From Symsagittifera roscoffensis (Eukaryota; Xenacoelomorpha; Acoela; Convolutidae): DNA of 64,000 nt. Positions 1-12,300 of the stretch are shown here, in pieces. The DNA lies in the NCBI RefSeq assembly GCF_963678635.1, contig NC_087065.1:1366001-1430000 (forward strand), given 5' to 3'. Numbering within the stretch: the first letter of the stretch is position 1; each line of letters begins with the position of its first letter. The notes under the pieces were generated by a model that saw only the letters and a list, made by a program, of their open reading frames with translations, ran no database searches and was not told where the DNA came from. A program made the position numbers and the translations under genes.

Positions 1-1
1 A

Positions 2-317
2 CAGGCCATTGTTCAGTACCAGCAGGCTAAGTCCATGCGACCGAAACGGAAAGCACTGCGCGATGGAATCGACAACTGCGAGCAAGCTATGCGCAATGCG
101 ATTGGTCAAAAGGGGGACACGAGACGAGAATCGGGGCTGGACATGCAGGAGCCGGAGAACTCGCGAGAACGGGAGTTTTTCGAGAACAAGGAGTCGGGAG
201 TGGTGAAGGACATCACGGAGAGGGGTGGGCCTGGAGGGCGTCCGGCATCTGGGGCTCCTGGCGATGGAAGTCCGGGGCCTGGGAAGAAAAAGAAGAACAA
301 TCACAGTGTTCTGCTGG
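2..317 (+). CDS. ODAD4: ODAD4 exon 1 in window (end of N-terminal TPRs and linker)
   Basis: The reading frame opens at base 2 (QAIVQYQQAKSMRPKR...) and ends at a GTAAGG donor at 318, phase 1. It contains the last helix of the N-terminal TPR block, equivalent to the vertebrate KLRPDREF stretch. A charged, Gly/Pro-rich linker with a KKKKNN run follows. The exon may continue upstream, or may start after the AG at 2-3; the window edge hides this. Confidence 0.9.
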
Positions 318-3300
318 GTAAGGTGTCATAGTGTACTAGAATAGAAAACTGGGCTCTTTTCTACTTTCTCATACCTTTCAATTTCACTTTTTAAGAACTA
401 CTTAATGAACATTGTCATACTGCAATGAAAATTGGCATGGTAAACAAATTGATAAATGTGAACAGATTATTTCTTCATACTTTTACATCATAACATTGCG
501 AGTATAGCACATTAAACAACTATGAGGGGAGTGGAAGAGACGTAAATAAATATTGAAAAAAAAAACATTTTTGAAATGTGGAAAAAGTGATTTGTCAAAG
601 TTTCTGGCTATTTTCCTTGCATTATGATGTCGTTAAGATAGTTTTTTAAATTTGAAATTCACATAAGGGGGTAAACTGGAACAGAGATCTTTTCCCTTCG
701 TTACAAAGACAAACACGTGGCGAAATCTTAACGTGTGTGTGTGTGGGAGGGGGGCGATTGAGGAGAAGTTGCTGAACATGGGGCTCATCTGTCCCCTTCC
801 ATGACAAATTGTGGACCAAAAATGGCACTTATTTATACCCGAAGCTAGTGAGTTTGAGTTTTCTGTTTTACCTCTGTTAACTATCCTTAGATTAACAGTA
901 AGTTTGATCTACAGGATGTTTCAGATTACCTTTCTCAGAGAAGTCGAACTTTACATTAAATATTCGAGCTGAAGTGCTTAATCAAGAAGTAAAAATGGAA
1001 ACGATTATAATTCTCAAAAGATTTGCTTACTAATGTTTTGGCTCTTTTCCCACCCTCCTCGTAAAATTACAAGAGTAATTTTTAACATTTTTGTAGGATG
1101 AATTTGAGAAAAAATCAAAGGGGCTGGAAAAGAGCCAATGTTTTTAAATCGATTATTAATCAGCCAAAACTAAAACTCTATAAAATTAATATTTTTGCTC
1201 AGGAGCCAGTTACTTGTATAATCAAGCATTGGGTAAGCAAAGGTTGAAAACTAAAAAAGGCTCTTTTCCACTTTACCCCCGTATTTGATTTTTAATTTTG
1301 AAAATCTAAATTTATGTTGTCTTAATGTGAGGAAAAAATGCATGGTGAACAAATTAACAGGTGTGAACAGATTTGTTCTTCAGACAGTTGATCGCAAAAT
1401 CACTTACGAAGAGTAATGAACGTTGTGAAGACTCCTATATAGGTCTTGGTGATGCTCTAATAACTACAGATTAGCATTCATACACATTTATGCATTTATG
1501 AATGCACTTAGGAAAATGCACTTTTTGAATTCAACTGAAACTACGTAAATAGCACTCTCCAAATACGAACGTGGAAAAAGTGTGAACAAATTCTGGACTT
1601 TCAGAGAAATAAAACATTTAACTATTGATCCAGTTTTCTCAAGTTAGATTAATGTTATCAAAAAAGCGCCAATCATATAATATATTATTCTAGAAATTCA
1701 AAGAGCTCAAAGAACTTAAATTTTTCTTCGAATTTCATAGGTTGAGATTTTTTTAGACAAAATCAAAGTTTTTTTTTCTGATTACTTACGTTCATTACTC
1801 ATTTTCAACTGTCAGTTGGCTATGTTTCAGCTATAAAAAAAATACCTCTACAGACTGAAAAAACTAAAAAGCTCTTTTTCCTGTTCGCCCCCCTCTGCAA
1901 TTTTTTAGAGTGAATTTTCTGTTCACATTGTTCAATTGTTATAAGAAATGGCATATGGTCTTCTTAGGCCAAGACAAACCTTTTTGGTCTTCATACTCAA
2001 CCTTGTAAAACCACTCGTTACACAATGAAGTCGATGCTTATGTGAGAGGGGAGGAAAAGGAAAAATAGTCAACCAAAAATTTGAAATGTGGCGGGGAGTG
2101 GAACAGAGCCGAAAAAACTATTGCTTTTCCAAAGGTGAATCTAGGATTTTCTCGAGAAATTTCTAGGATTTTCTCTGGTTTTCAAAAAAGATTTTTGAAT
2201 TTTAATTTTTTTTTGGTCGAACAAATTGACTTTCCAAGCGCTCCTAGAACACTATAAAGACCGTATTTTTTGTGCCATTTTTGGCTTTTTTAATCAAAAA
2301 ATTGAGTTTTATTTCGGCACGTGCCCCCAATTGAAACTAGTACAAAACTGCAAAAACAATAGGGTTGATAGCTGAAAATGGAGTCTATAAAATAATACCA
2401 AAAAGCTACCCTGTTGTTTGGTGAAGAGGTCGAATTCCGCCATTGTCAATTAAATGATCACATGGTTCGCAGAAACTATGCAGCAATTTTTCAATCTCAA
2501 GAATTCCAATCAATTCACTGTTTCTGAAGATTTTTGGGTCGAAATGCGTGAGAAACTTACAGTCTTTGTATCTTTCTCATTATACAGCAGACTGAAATAA
2601 TTTTAATCAAAATTTTTTCTGTTAGCGCTAAGTTTCAGTGAACCGTCAAATGTTACCAACCGTTTAATTGCCTCATCTACAACTTTTGGCGTAGTTTTTA
2701 GATGGAAGTTCACGAAATAAATTTTTATTATTACTAATACCAAATACGATATTAGGTTTTTCCTTAAGCAATTTATCTAAAACGTACTATAACACACTTT
2801 TTTTTTAGCCTTTTATGGTTTACTGAAAATTTTTTATGAGATCCACTCCAAGCAAAAGAAATGAAGGATCCCATTAGCTTAAGAGCGCTGAGCTCCTTCA
2901 GCCCTTCAGCTCAATTGACCACAGACTGAGCTCATTCGCCGCTAATTTGTCACCGTTGAGCAAAAAAGTAGTCTCTTTCAGCTTGTCATCCGGCCGGAAG
3001 GGCGTACACATTTTACAATCAGGAGGCCAAACATATGGCCTTGAACGATATGGACAAACCGTTTTGGTGAGCATAATCGCTCAGTCCTCTTAAATACAGT
3101 ATTCCGTTCAGTTACTTTTTAAAAGCTTAAACAAGTATTGAGTTATCTTGCCAATCCGTTCGGTTTTCTAGAACAGATCATATACAGCGGTATGACATGG
3201 TGCAGCCAGCAGGATACAAGATCCCACTGAGTGTCCCACCGTTGTGGCAAAAATCATCAGTAGCACCACCATTAGAATGGTTCATTTGGGCGGCCATGAT

Positions 3301-6300
3301 GGAAATGGCAGTTTTTGCCAAAAAAAAAGAAAAAAGGTAAGAGCTTTACTTTGATTAAAACCTCTTAAAACCTCCAACTGAACAAACCTACGAAGTTGAA
3401 ATTAATGGTAAAACAGAGGGTCAAAAGCGCAAACAAGATATCCGCAACCGAGAGAAAAAAGTAAAATGGGGAAGAAACGTTAAAAAAATCAGAGACATGG
3501 GCGTTCTATGTGAAAACATCCCATGGGATGATGCTGACGCCCAAGTAAGAAGTTACAGATTCATATGCCTGGGAGCGGAAGGTCAACGGCAACTCCAGAA
3601 ATAAAGTTCGGAACATGACATTCAATTGGCAACTACAAAAAAACTCATGCGCATACTCGAAGATATCTTTGTCATGACAAGAAACAAAGCTTTTGAAAGG
3701 TATAATTTCGTTTGCCGAAAACAAAACAAAACGAATTATAAAAAAATCAAATGTTTACGGCTCATAAGTCGAAGGAAAAGATAGCTGAAGAAATTCTAGA
3801 AAAACCCAGGTCTTCTCAAGACGCATTTAGAAATGCAATCATAAGAGAGAACGGGATAGAACACAGCAAATCAATGAAAACAAATCCGTTTGGACCATCA
3901 TCGACCACGACGGCAACTTTCAAACAGGAACCAAAAGCCTACAAACAACCACGCGGAAAAGGCGGCCCAAACGGGTATCAAAACAATCAAAGAAGCCGGG
4001 GATTTTCGAGTGGCCGAAAGAGTTTTCACCGAGGAAGTTAAAACACAGGGGGTTATCAAAACCGACAAAACGGACAAAACAGAACAAATTCAGCAGACAA
4101 TTTGGCTCAAAGCATCTACAGCCATGCCCAGCGAAAAACAAATCTGCAAAAACTGTGCTAAGCGCGGCCTCTTCGCAGTAGTATGCAGATCAACAGATGT
4201 TAACTACATGCAGGAGACAAACAGATGCCACAGGGAAAGATGAAGAGGAAACCACCGACGATTAAGATAGCAGCGACCCAGTGGCCTATGCAAATTTAGA
4301 TCATCAAACGTGTGATAAGTTACAGTACCACATGATAACTTCATCAGTTTGGCGAATTCAGAACTGTTTGAAATACGAAACTCGGTAAAAAATGACAAAG
4401 ATGACTTAAATGGCCACAATGTGAAATTAAAATTGAAAACAGAAAACATTTTAAAATCGGTAGTACAAAAAATTTAATGTCATTCCTCAACGGAAAAAAA
4501 CGGCAAATGGATTGCGAACAAACGACCGACCAGCAAAATTCAAATACATACCAGCGGAGGACGGAAAATACATTGTCATCGCGGTGGAATCTGGAGGTTG
4601 TACCATACAGTCCGCCCCATACAGTCCGCCCCATAAGCGCGGCCTCTTCGCAGTAGTATGCAGATCAACAGATGTTAACTACATGCAGGAGACAAACAGA
4701 TGCCACAGGGAAAGATGAAGAGGAAACCACCGACGGTTAAGATAGCAGCGACCCAGTGGCCTATGCAAATTTAGATCATCAAACGTGTGATAAGTTACAG
4801 TACCACATGATAACTTCATCAGTTTGGCGAATTCAGAACTGTTTGAAATACGAAACTCGGTAAAAAATGACAAAGATGACTTAAATGGCCACAATGTGAA
4901 ATTAAAATTGAAAACAGAAAACATTTTAAAATCGGTAGTACAAAAAATTTAATGTCATTCCTCAACGGAAAAAAACGGCAAATGGATTGCGAACAAACGA
5001 CCGACCAGCAAAATTCAAATACATACCAGCGGAGGACGGAAAATACATGATCATCGCGGTGGAATCTGGAGGTTGTACCATACAGTCCGCCCCATTCATC
5101 CTTGTAGACCACCAGAAAGCAAATAGTATTGAATGAAACGTCCTACTAAAACTCGGCATCAGATTAGTAACATTACCAGATTCCTAAAATCTACGAAAAA
5201 AAGAAGAATCGGACAAAAAAACGCGTAGTGCGAACACAATTCATAAAGTACGTCAACCCAAGACAACAAATGGTAGACGAGTAACAACCCATCTACAACT
5301 TAAGATCGAGACGCAACTGAACAAATTAAAAGATCAGAAGCACATCAAATAACTAGATAAAGGCTCGGATAAACAATTCATTATCCCAATTGTGATAACG
5401 TTAAAAAAGACCAAACTGTGAAACTAGCTTTCGATTCAAAGAAAATCAACAATTTCAATCAAAAAATAAGTATCAGATGTCCAACATCGAATTAGTACTA
5501 GACAACATCGTACAGATCATCAAAACGGAAGAAAAAAATTCTTTTCTCAAGACTGGATCCACGCTATGCATATTCGCAAATCCCTTTGGATGTTGAAACA
5601 AGAAGTTAGTGCAACATCAGCTTAATTGGGGGTAAGGCAAGGTGAACATACCATTTCCACACAAATTTTCAAGTCCTTAAGGATTGACATATTAAACCCC
5701 TTTACTTTTGACATAAAACACTCGACGGGAACAAAAATGGGTTTGATAGAATCCAGAAATCCCGTAGGGTTAGCGCTACTCTTCGGCAAAAACGATGATG
5801 AATTTAATGTGGCGTCAATTAACTCTTCCATCTCCGAACTTGAATTGGTTGGCAACGTCATACTCAATAAGCTAGCCAATCACAATCGAGCACCGAATCA
5901 ACTGATCAAAAAGCGCGCGGAAAACGAACGGAAAATAACAGCACAGCTGAAAACTCAAATGCATTTCAAATATAACAAACATACTGAAAGCGGTCATCCG
6001 ATCCAAAACAAAAACATTCACTTGATTAATCTTTTACCAATAACCGTTGGACCACAAATTCATAACAACCAAAATACATCAACTTCATCGAGACAGCGGG
6101 GGACAACCTTAGAGAAATGAGAGACGGATAAACGAAAATTAAAGCTTCAAGGGAGGATTTATCCCCGATAGCGCAAGATATCGAGGTGGATGTATCTCCA
6201 AACCAGCACATACGCCACCACAAGGGAGAAGCATCGAACTGGTCTGGAAAGGAGAATCGGACAGAGAGGAAAATTTGTCAGTCCCAAAATGGCACAGAAG

Positions 6301-9300
6301 AACAATGACAAAAACCTATTACTCCATCGTCACATTCAACTACATCAAGCCCACAACAAAGCATCCAGGACGCACGAGAACTGACACCAAACACGAAATC
6401 GCAAGGATTCCTAAAAATCGTTTTCGCAGACAACCCATCAAACTCCAGGAACGGAAAGACGAAGAGAGAACAGTGGCAAGAAATACGACGACTTATATCA
6501 CATATGTCAGGATCGAAAGCCCAAAATACAAAATCTGACATGAAACACAAAAAGAGACACAGAAGACAGAATCAAAGACCCAGATAACCACGAGTGGACA
6601 CAGGAAACAACAGAACGACGTTCAACCGCCAACAGAGTTGACGGTAGAAATAAACGAGCAGTACGAGTACTGCATGAGCAGGGTCGAACCGGAACAACAA
6701 TATACAGAAAAAACAACGTCTAACGAAGCACCGCCAACGATGACCGGAATGCAACTTGAAGCCAGCCACGAAATAATAGTGGCAAGAATGGTGGAAACGA
6801 CGGACCGAGCAACAGCAACAGAGACGGAGGAGTACACACCACTATACCGGAAGAACCTTCAATAGGTGATAGGAGCCACACGCAAAGACCGGAACATAAA
6901 CCAATAGTGATTCTCGTGCAAAAACGAGACTGGGAGTAAAAACAACGCCCATATGGAGACTATTTAGGAAACGTTAGTAACCAGCTCCACATCAAAATGG
7001 CTGCCTCCTGATAGATGACAGCATCATCATACCACAACAGCTACGTCAGACCATCCTGGATAGACTTCACTTAATGCATCCCGGAGTTGCAGCAATATTA
7101 GACCTGTGCGAGAACAACTGGTGTCCCAACCTTCATCGAGCTATAGTGCAATTGGCCCAAAATTACCGACACTGCACAGCACAAGGTAAAACGTTACGAC
7201 CAACATTAGTAAAAAAACAAACAATCCAAATGCGGCCAGTTGTAGACGAACCATATGAGGAAGTACAAGTAGCCTTCGCCGGACCTCTACCGGACAAACT
7301 AAAAAAGGAGGCGTACATTTTAATTGCGGTAGACAAAAGATCAAATTTTCTAACAGCAAATTTGGTTACAAACAAAACGGCAGATGAAGCAGAAAAAAAT
7401 TATGCAAAGGCGCACATATCGAATATTGGAGTCAAAAGAAAACTAAGAATCGTCACAAAAGTTACAGATCCGAAAACATTCGAGCAAAATTACAAACAAA
7501 AACATGGTAAAATTGTAACATACACCACACACACGGCTCGGGTACAAACTCGAAGCAAACAACCTCGATTGCTGAGGAACAGTGGATTTGCTTTTGTCCC
7601 AAGCCCACAAATATACGGATCATATAGAGCTTCACGACTAAGTGATAATATTGCCTACAAATTTGCTATAAATTAAGGTTTTTTGGACATCAAACAGCCA
7701 AACGCACCCCATGTTTAAAGAAGACGAGAAGACGGGGCTACCAGGAAAGCTGACCCGAAAGAATTAACAGACCCGAGAGGACACAGAAACTGCGTAGAAA
7801 AACAGAAAAACAAGTACAATACGAAATGGAAAAAGTTTTTCTGGAAAACCAACCCCCAGACGGGCAAGGGGAATGGTATTCAAAGATACCGATATGAAGG
7901 ACACGAGAGAATCGGGACCTTCTTAAAGCGACGGTTGGTTCTCTGCAGCATCGGAGAACACGGTACCCTCTCCCAAACGAGTAGACACCCCCTCAGCGGA
8001 AGAACCAATCCCGATCAATAGTATAGACTCTCCAAAGGACTTTTCTAGAACGTCACCGGAACAGAAACAGCAAAAAACACAACACGAAAATAACTAGAGC
8101 ATCAGAAGTTTGATCCACAAAAAGGGGTTCAAAAAGGACTCACTGGATTTCATGGAGCTCATGAAATGTCTCGAGACCATCAAACCAAAGTTAAACGACA
8201 ATATCAACGTAAAAAAATCTATTGTCTCCATCAGAAAGCCCAAGGAGCCAATAAACGCAGTTTATCACGCCAAAAGAAACGAACGACAAGGAAGATGATG
8301 ACGAGTGCCAGGAGGAAATAAACGAAACGAAAGAGCCCGGGAATAATCAAGAATATACAATTTAGAGACCGAATATATGGCCTTGACCGTTATGGACAAG
8401 CCGTATTGTTGAGCATAATCGCTCAGTCCTCTTGAATACAATATTGACTTCAGTTACTTTTTTTAAACCTTGAACAAATATTGAGTTATCTTGCCAATCC
8501 GTTCGGATTCTAGAATAGATCTTACACAGTGGAATGACACAACCCCTGCATCGCAAAACTTAGTCTCAGTTCAGGAAAAAATAGGTTCGTAAAACAGCTT
8601 TTCTTCAAACTGAGCTCACTTACCAGGCTTCGTGGAAGAACGGAACCGAAAGAACCCAGAGACCAGTTGTATCGGTTCTCTTCTAATTCCCGTTCTTATA
8701 TTTGCTGAAGCAATAATTCACTCGGAGGCAAAACATTAATACATAGGAAAATGAAAAAAGATTAGTTCTATTTTCGATGTCTCGATAGAAGTTCATTCCA
8801 CGTAAACATGCCAGGCATTTAAATATTAAACGAGCAAAGGCATGAAAATTACGAAAAACAAACCAAGCCGAAAATTTTTGAGCAGAAACAAATTGGGCCA
8901 AAAAAGACTTCAAAGAAAATGTTGTAAATTTTTCAGTCTCTCTTGAAACTACAGTAAGCAATACTTGCACTTCCAATTACAGTAAAAAAAAGATATATGT
9001 AATGTGGCAACGAAGAAGACAATTTTTGAGCAAAAACCAACCGAAAAAAACTATTTGTGAGGAAAAAGACTTGAAAACGTTCATGTCTTCCCTGAAATTA
9101 CATTGAATTACATTTGCACTTGCAATTGAAATGAAAATTTGCCTACAGCGCAATCATTATCCGTAATATGGCAACCAAGGCGACAAAATGTGAGCAGACA
9201 ATTCGAAATTTCAATTTTTACCAGTAAAAACCTTTTAACTGGATACATACTGAAAACAAGCGGGACTCGAACCCCCTGATTTTAGTGTGGAAATGCGTCG

Positions 9301-12300
9301 GAGTTACCTCTAGGCTATGGGGGAACAAACCTGGCAAACGGTAAGCTTAAACGATGTGAAAAAACCTCAGCAGTTGATCATTTATTCGGTTATTTGATTA
9401 ATATATAGTGGATTAACTGATCGGAACATTGTTAGAATGCAAAAAAATCAAATACAAGTAAAAAAAAACATGTAAGACTGAAGAAAAGCATGATAGCATG
9501 GTCCAAACGTCCAGACAAACTCAATAAAAATGAGCAAATAGCACAGAATTTTCCGACCATAGTCTTAAATTTTACAAAAAAAAGGTTTTTCAAATCTTAA
9601 GCAACGGTCATAATGAAATGGGCAAATTAAACAAAGGTTTTGTAGAAATTTAAATCAACAAAACAAAAAGTTTGTTAGAAAATCAAAAAAAAATATATGA
9701 AATTTTCAAGTTTTTGATTCCCAAAGTTCCGCTGAAATTTTTTATTAAATACTTTTCGACCAAAACTAAGTTTTTGAGGACTAAATTAAGCATAAATAAG
9801 CTACTTACAGCCTAGAGTTAGACCAAACATTTCATACTAGTCTTTCACAACTCAGGAAAACTTTTTTCATTTTTTTTAATATCGGTCAAATCACGAATGA
9901 AAAGGCTTTATATGATGTATCTCTCCTCGACCCATTCCGATAGTTTTTTTTTGTGATTTTGCGTGGAAAACAAAGAAAGAAAAAAAGAAAAAAAAAACAA
10001 AGCACCTTCTTTCATCAAATAGTCGGAACAAAATTCGTTCCCAATGTGACTAAAAACTTGACACAATTAAAGCATGAAAGGACAATTCTCACGATTTTTT
10101 AATTGACAGAGTTTTACCCATTACAGTTTTTTTCGTTCTTCAAAAATTGTCTCCCAGTATACACGTAGCGGGCGCTCTCACAACGATAACAACCAAGCGA
10201 TTTTTCTGTAAACGATTCCAGCCTCAGTACTGGCAAACTTGTACATCGTGGCAACCTGATTGTGGGCTTCAAACTCTCCGTCTTATTTCAGTTTAGAAAA
10301 ATGGTAGTTAAGTTTCTAAACTGGGCTCTCTTTCCTGTCCCCACTTTGCATAATTATCAAACTTTTAGAGTAACCAGGGATTTTACAAGGTTATGTATCG
10401 AGACAAAATAGATTTTTCTTGACCTATATAAGCCGCATGCCAATTTTTGTAACAATCGGATTGCATGAACAGAAAAATTTATTATAAAATATTGCAAGCG
10501 TGGAGTGGAAGGAACACGAGCTCTAAAACTGGAAGAAACCAGCTGGTCTTTTGAACTGGGACCAAATCCTTTGATTTTTATATGGAACAAATATGATTTA
10601 GAACCAAAACTTGTGGGCACACACTTCATCGTGTGCTCATTGTCGGTTTCACGTTCATTTTCTCTTCCAAAAAGCGACGGATAACGAATGAATTGACAAA
10701 ATCTTTTTGTTTCAAATTTTTTTTTGGCGTAATGGCTACTTTTCTCAACTTTTTATCAATAAACGAAATTTTTACCGTTTATAACCAATGACCACAGATT
10801 CTAATTTTTTGCCCGATTGACACAATTTTCCTACGTATTTATATAGACAAAAAAGGGCAAAAAGGCGTTTTTAGGTACTTTTAAAAACTTTTTTACCAAA
10901 AAATTGCGTTTTTTCGACGGGGGCTCTCCCTTGACTTTAGTATATATTGGCGCCGCAGACGACCTTAGAATAATTGTAGGGTCCGTCCGTAGGGTCGAAT
11001 CGCTGACGGGGAGGGGGGGGCGTCCGTCCCCCGCCGCATCTAAATCCGCTCCTGTATGTATGTATGTATGTATGTATGTATGTATGTATATACAGGGGCG
11101 GATTTAGGGGGGGGCGGGGGGGGGGGGGCGGACGCCCCCCCCCCCCCCCCCCTCAGGGATTCGACCCCCTGCCGACCCAAAGGGTCCCCCCTTTGATACT
11201 TTTTCAGAAATCCATTTTTGGCGGACCGACCCTAAAATTTTTCTAAAGGCGCCTTCGGCGCCAATATATACTAACTTTGAGGGGCAGCGCGCGCCAAAAA
11301 AAACGCAATTTTTTTGTCAAAATTTTTCAAAAAGTGCCCAAAAACGGCTTTTTTGACTGTTTTTTCAAAAATTTGCCTGCGGCGCAGAAAATTTTGCCAA
11401 AATAGGCGCAAAACAGTGCTTTGGGAGAGCTCAAAAAATCAATTTGGTCGACCTAAAAAAAAAAAAAAAAGGTCGTCAAAATTTTGGAAAATTTTTCGAA
11501 AATCCGCCCCCCCCTCGAGAAAATCCTGGATCCGCCCCTGTGTATATATATATATATATATAGATACATATATATTTATATAAAGTAAATACAACGTGTA
11601 AGGATAATAGGCAAAGTAAGTCATATTTTTTCCTAAGACAAAAATCTGTTTCTTCCGCTGAAAAGTTCATAGTTCATTTATTCATTGAAAGTTAGCAAGA
11701 AAACTACCTTTTACATCATAATTTTTATTTTGCATAAACATGATTTTTAATTATGTGACAAGTCGATTACTTGACCGCTTTTGAATAGAAAAAATGATAA
11801 TAGAACCAAAACTGAGCAAATGATGAAAAGAGTGCTCACAATTTTTGTCCTGAGACAATTTTTACCAATAAAAAATGACAAAACTGATCTTATTTTGTTA
11901 TGCCAGCTGATATCTTCCAGTATATTATAGGAATTACCCTTTTTCCTCAATAAAAACAGGGGGCTCAAAGGCGCCAAACGGTTTGCCCTGAAGAGCGAGC
12001 TTGCCAATACTGAGACTTGAACCGTTTATGAAATTACCTGGTCTCAAATCAAGCGTACAGTGCACGGACAAGTGGTTTTTTTGAAAAAGGACAAAATGAG
12101 CAATAGGACAAACTCTGTCAAGTAAAACTCAGTTGGACGAAATCTGTTTCAACCAATGGAAAGGCTCCTTATTCGGTATGTGTTTATTCTACTCAGCAAC
12201 ATTTGGCTTCTGCAGGTGACTTCTACCAGGACTACGTGTTCCTGCAGGGTCTGCTGGACAGACAGATAGTGACCAATAAGGACACCTCTCTGGGCAGCCA

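Larger units (their letters stand above)
3033..8539 (+). mobile_element. Decayed Gypsy (Ty3-type) LTR retrotransposon
   Basis: About 5.5 kb, flanked by two direct repeats of 165 bp (3033-3197 and 8375-8539). Remnants run in normal Gypsy order: gag (3751-4200), protease/pol linker (4500-5160), the RNase H to integrase connection (5600-6100), and integrase (7074-7676). All reading frames are broken by stops and frameshifts, and the first catalytic position of the integrase is changed. The reverse transcriptase core is not recognisable as an intact frame. The LTRs have drifted apart visibly, so the insertion is old. No target duplication found. Confidence 0.82.
318..12215 (+). other. ODAD4: ODAD4 intron 1 (about 11.9 kb)
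   Basis: No host exon seen. In order it holds a cluster of small inverted-repeat elements (340-2120), a decayed Gypsy element (3033-8539), a diverged interspersed repeat (8690-9230), a tRNA-like block (9254-9330), and two members of a hAT-like MITE family (10830-11540). The stretch 9340-10300 is AT-rich and shows nothing I recognise. Confidence 0.8.

Noticed and set aside
9254-9330. Functional tRNA gene on the minus strand
   Set aside because: A and B boxes are present, but the acceptor stem does not pair and the T stem has a mismatch, so it was reported as a tRNA-like repeat.
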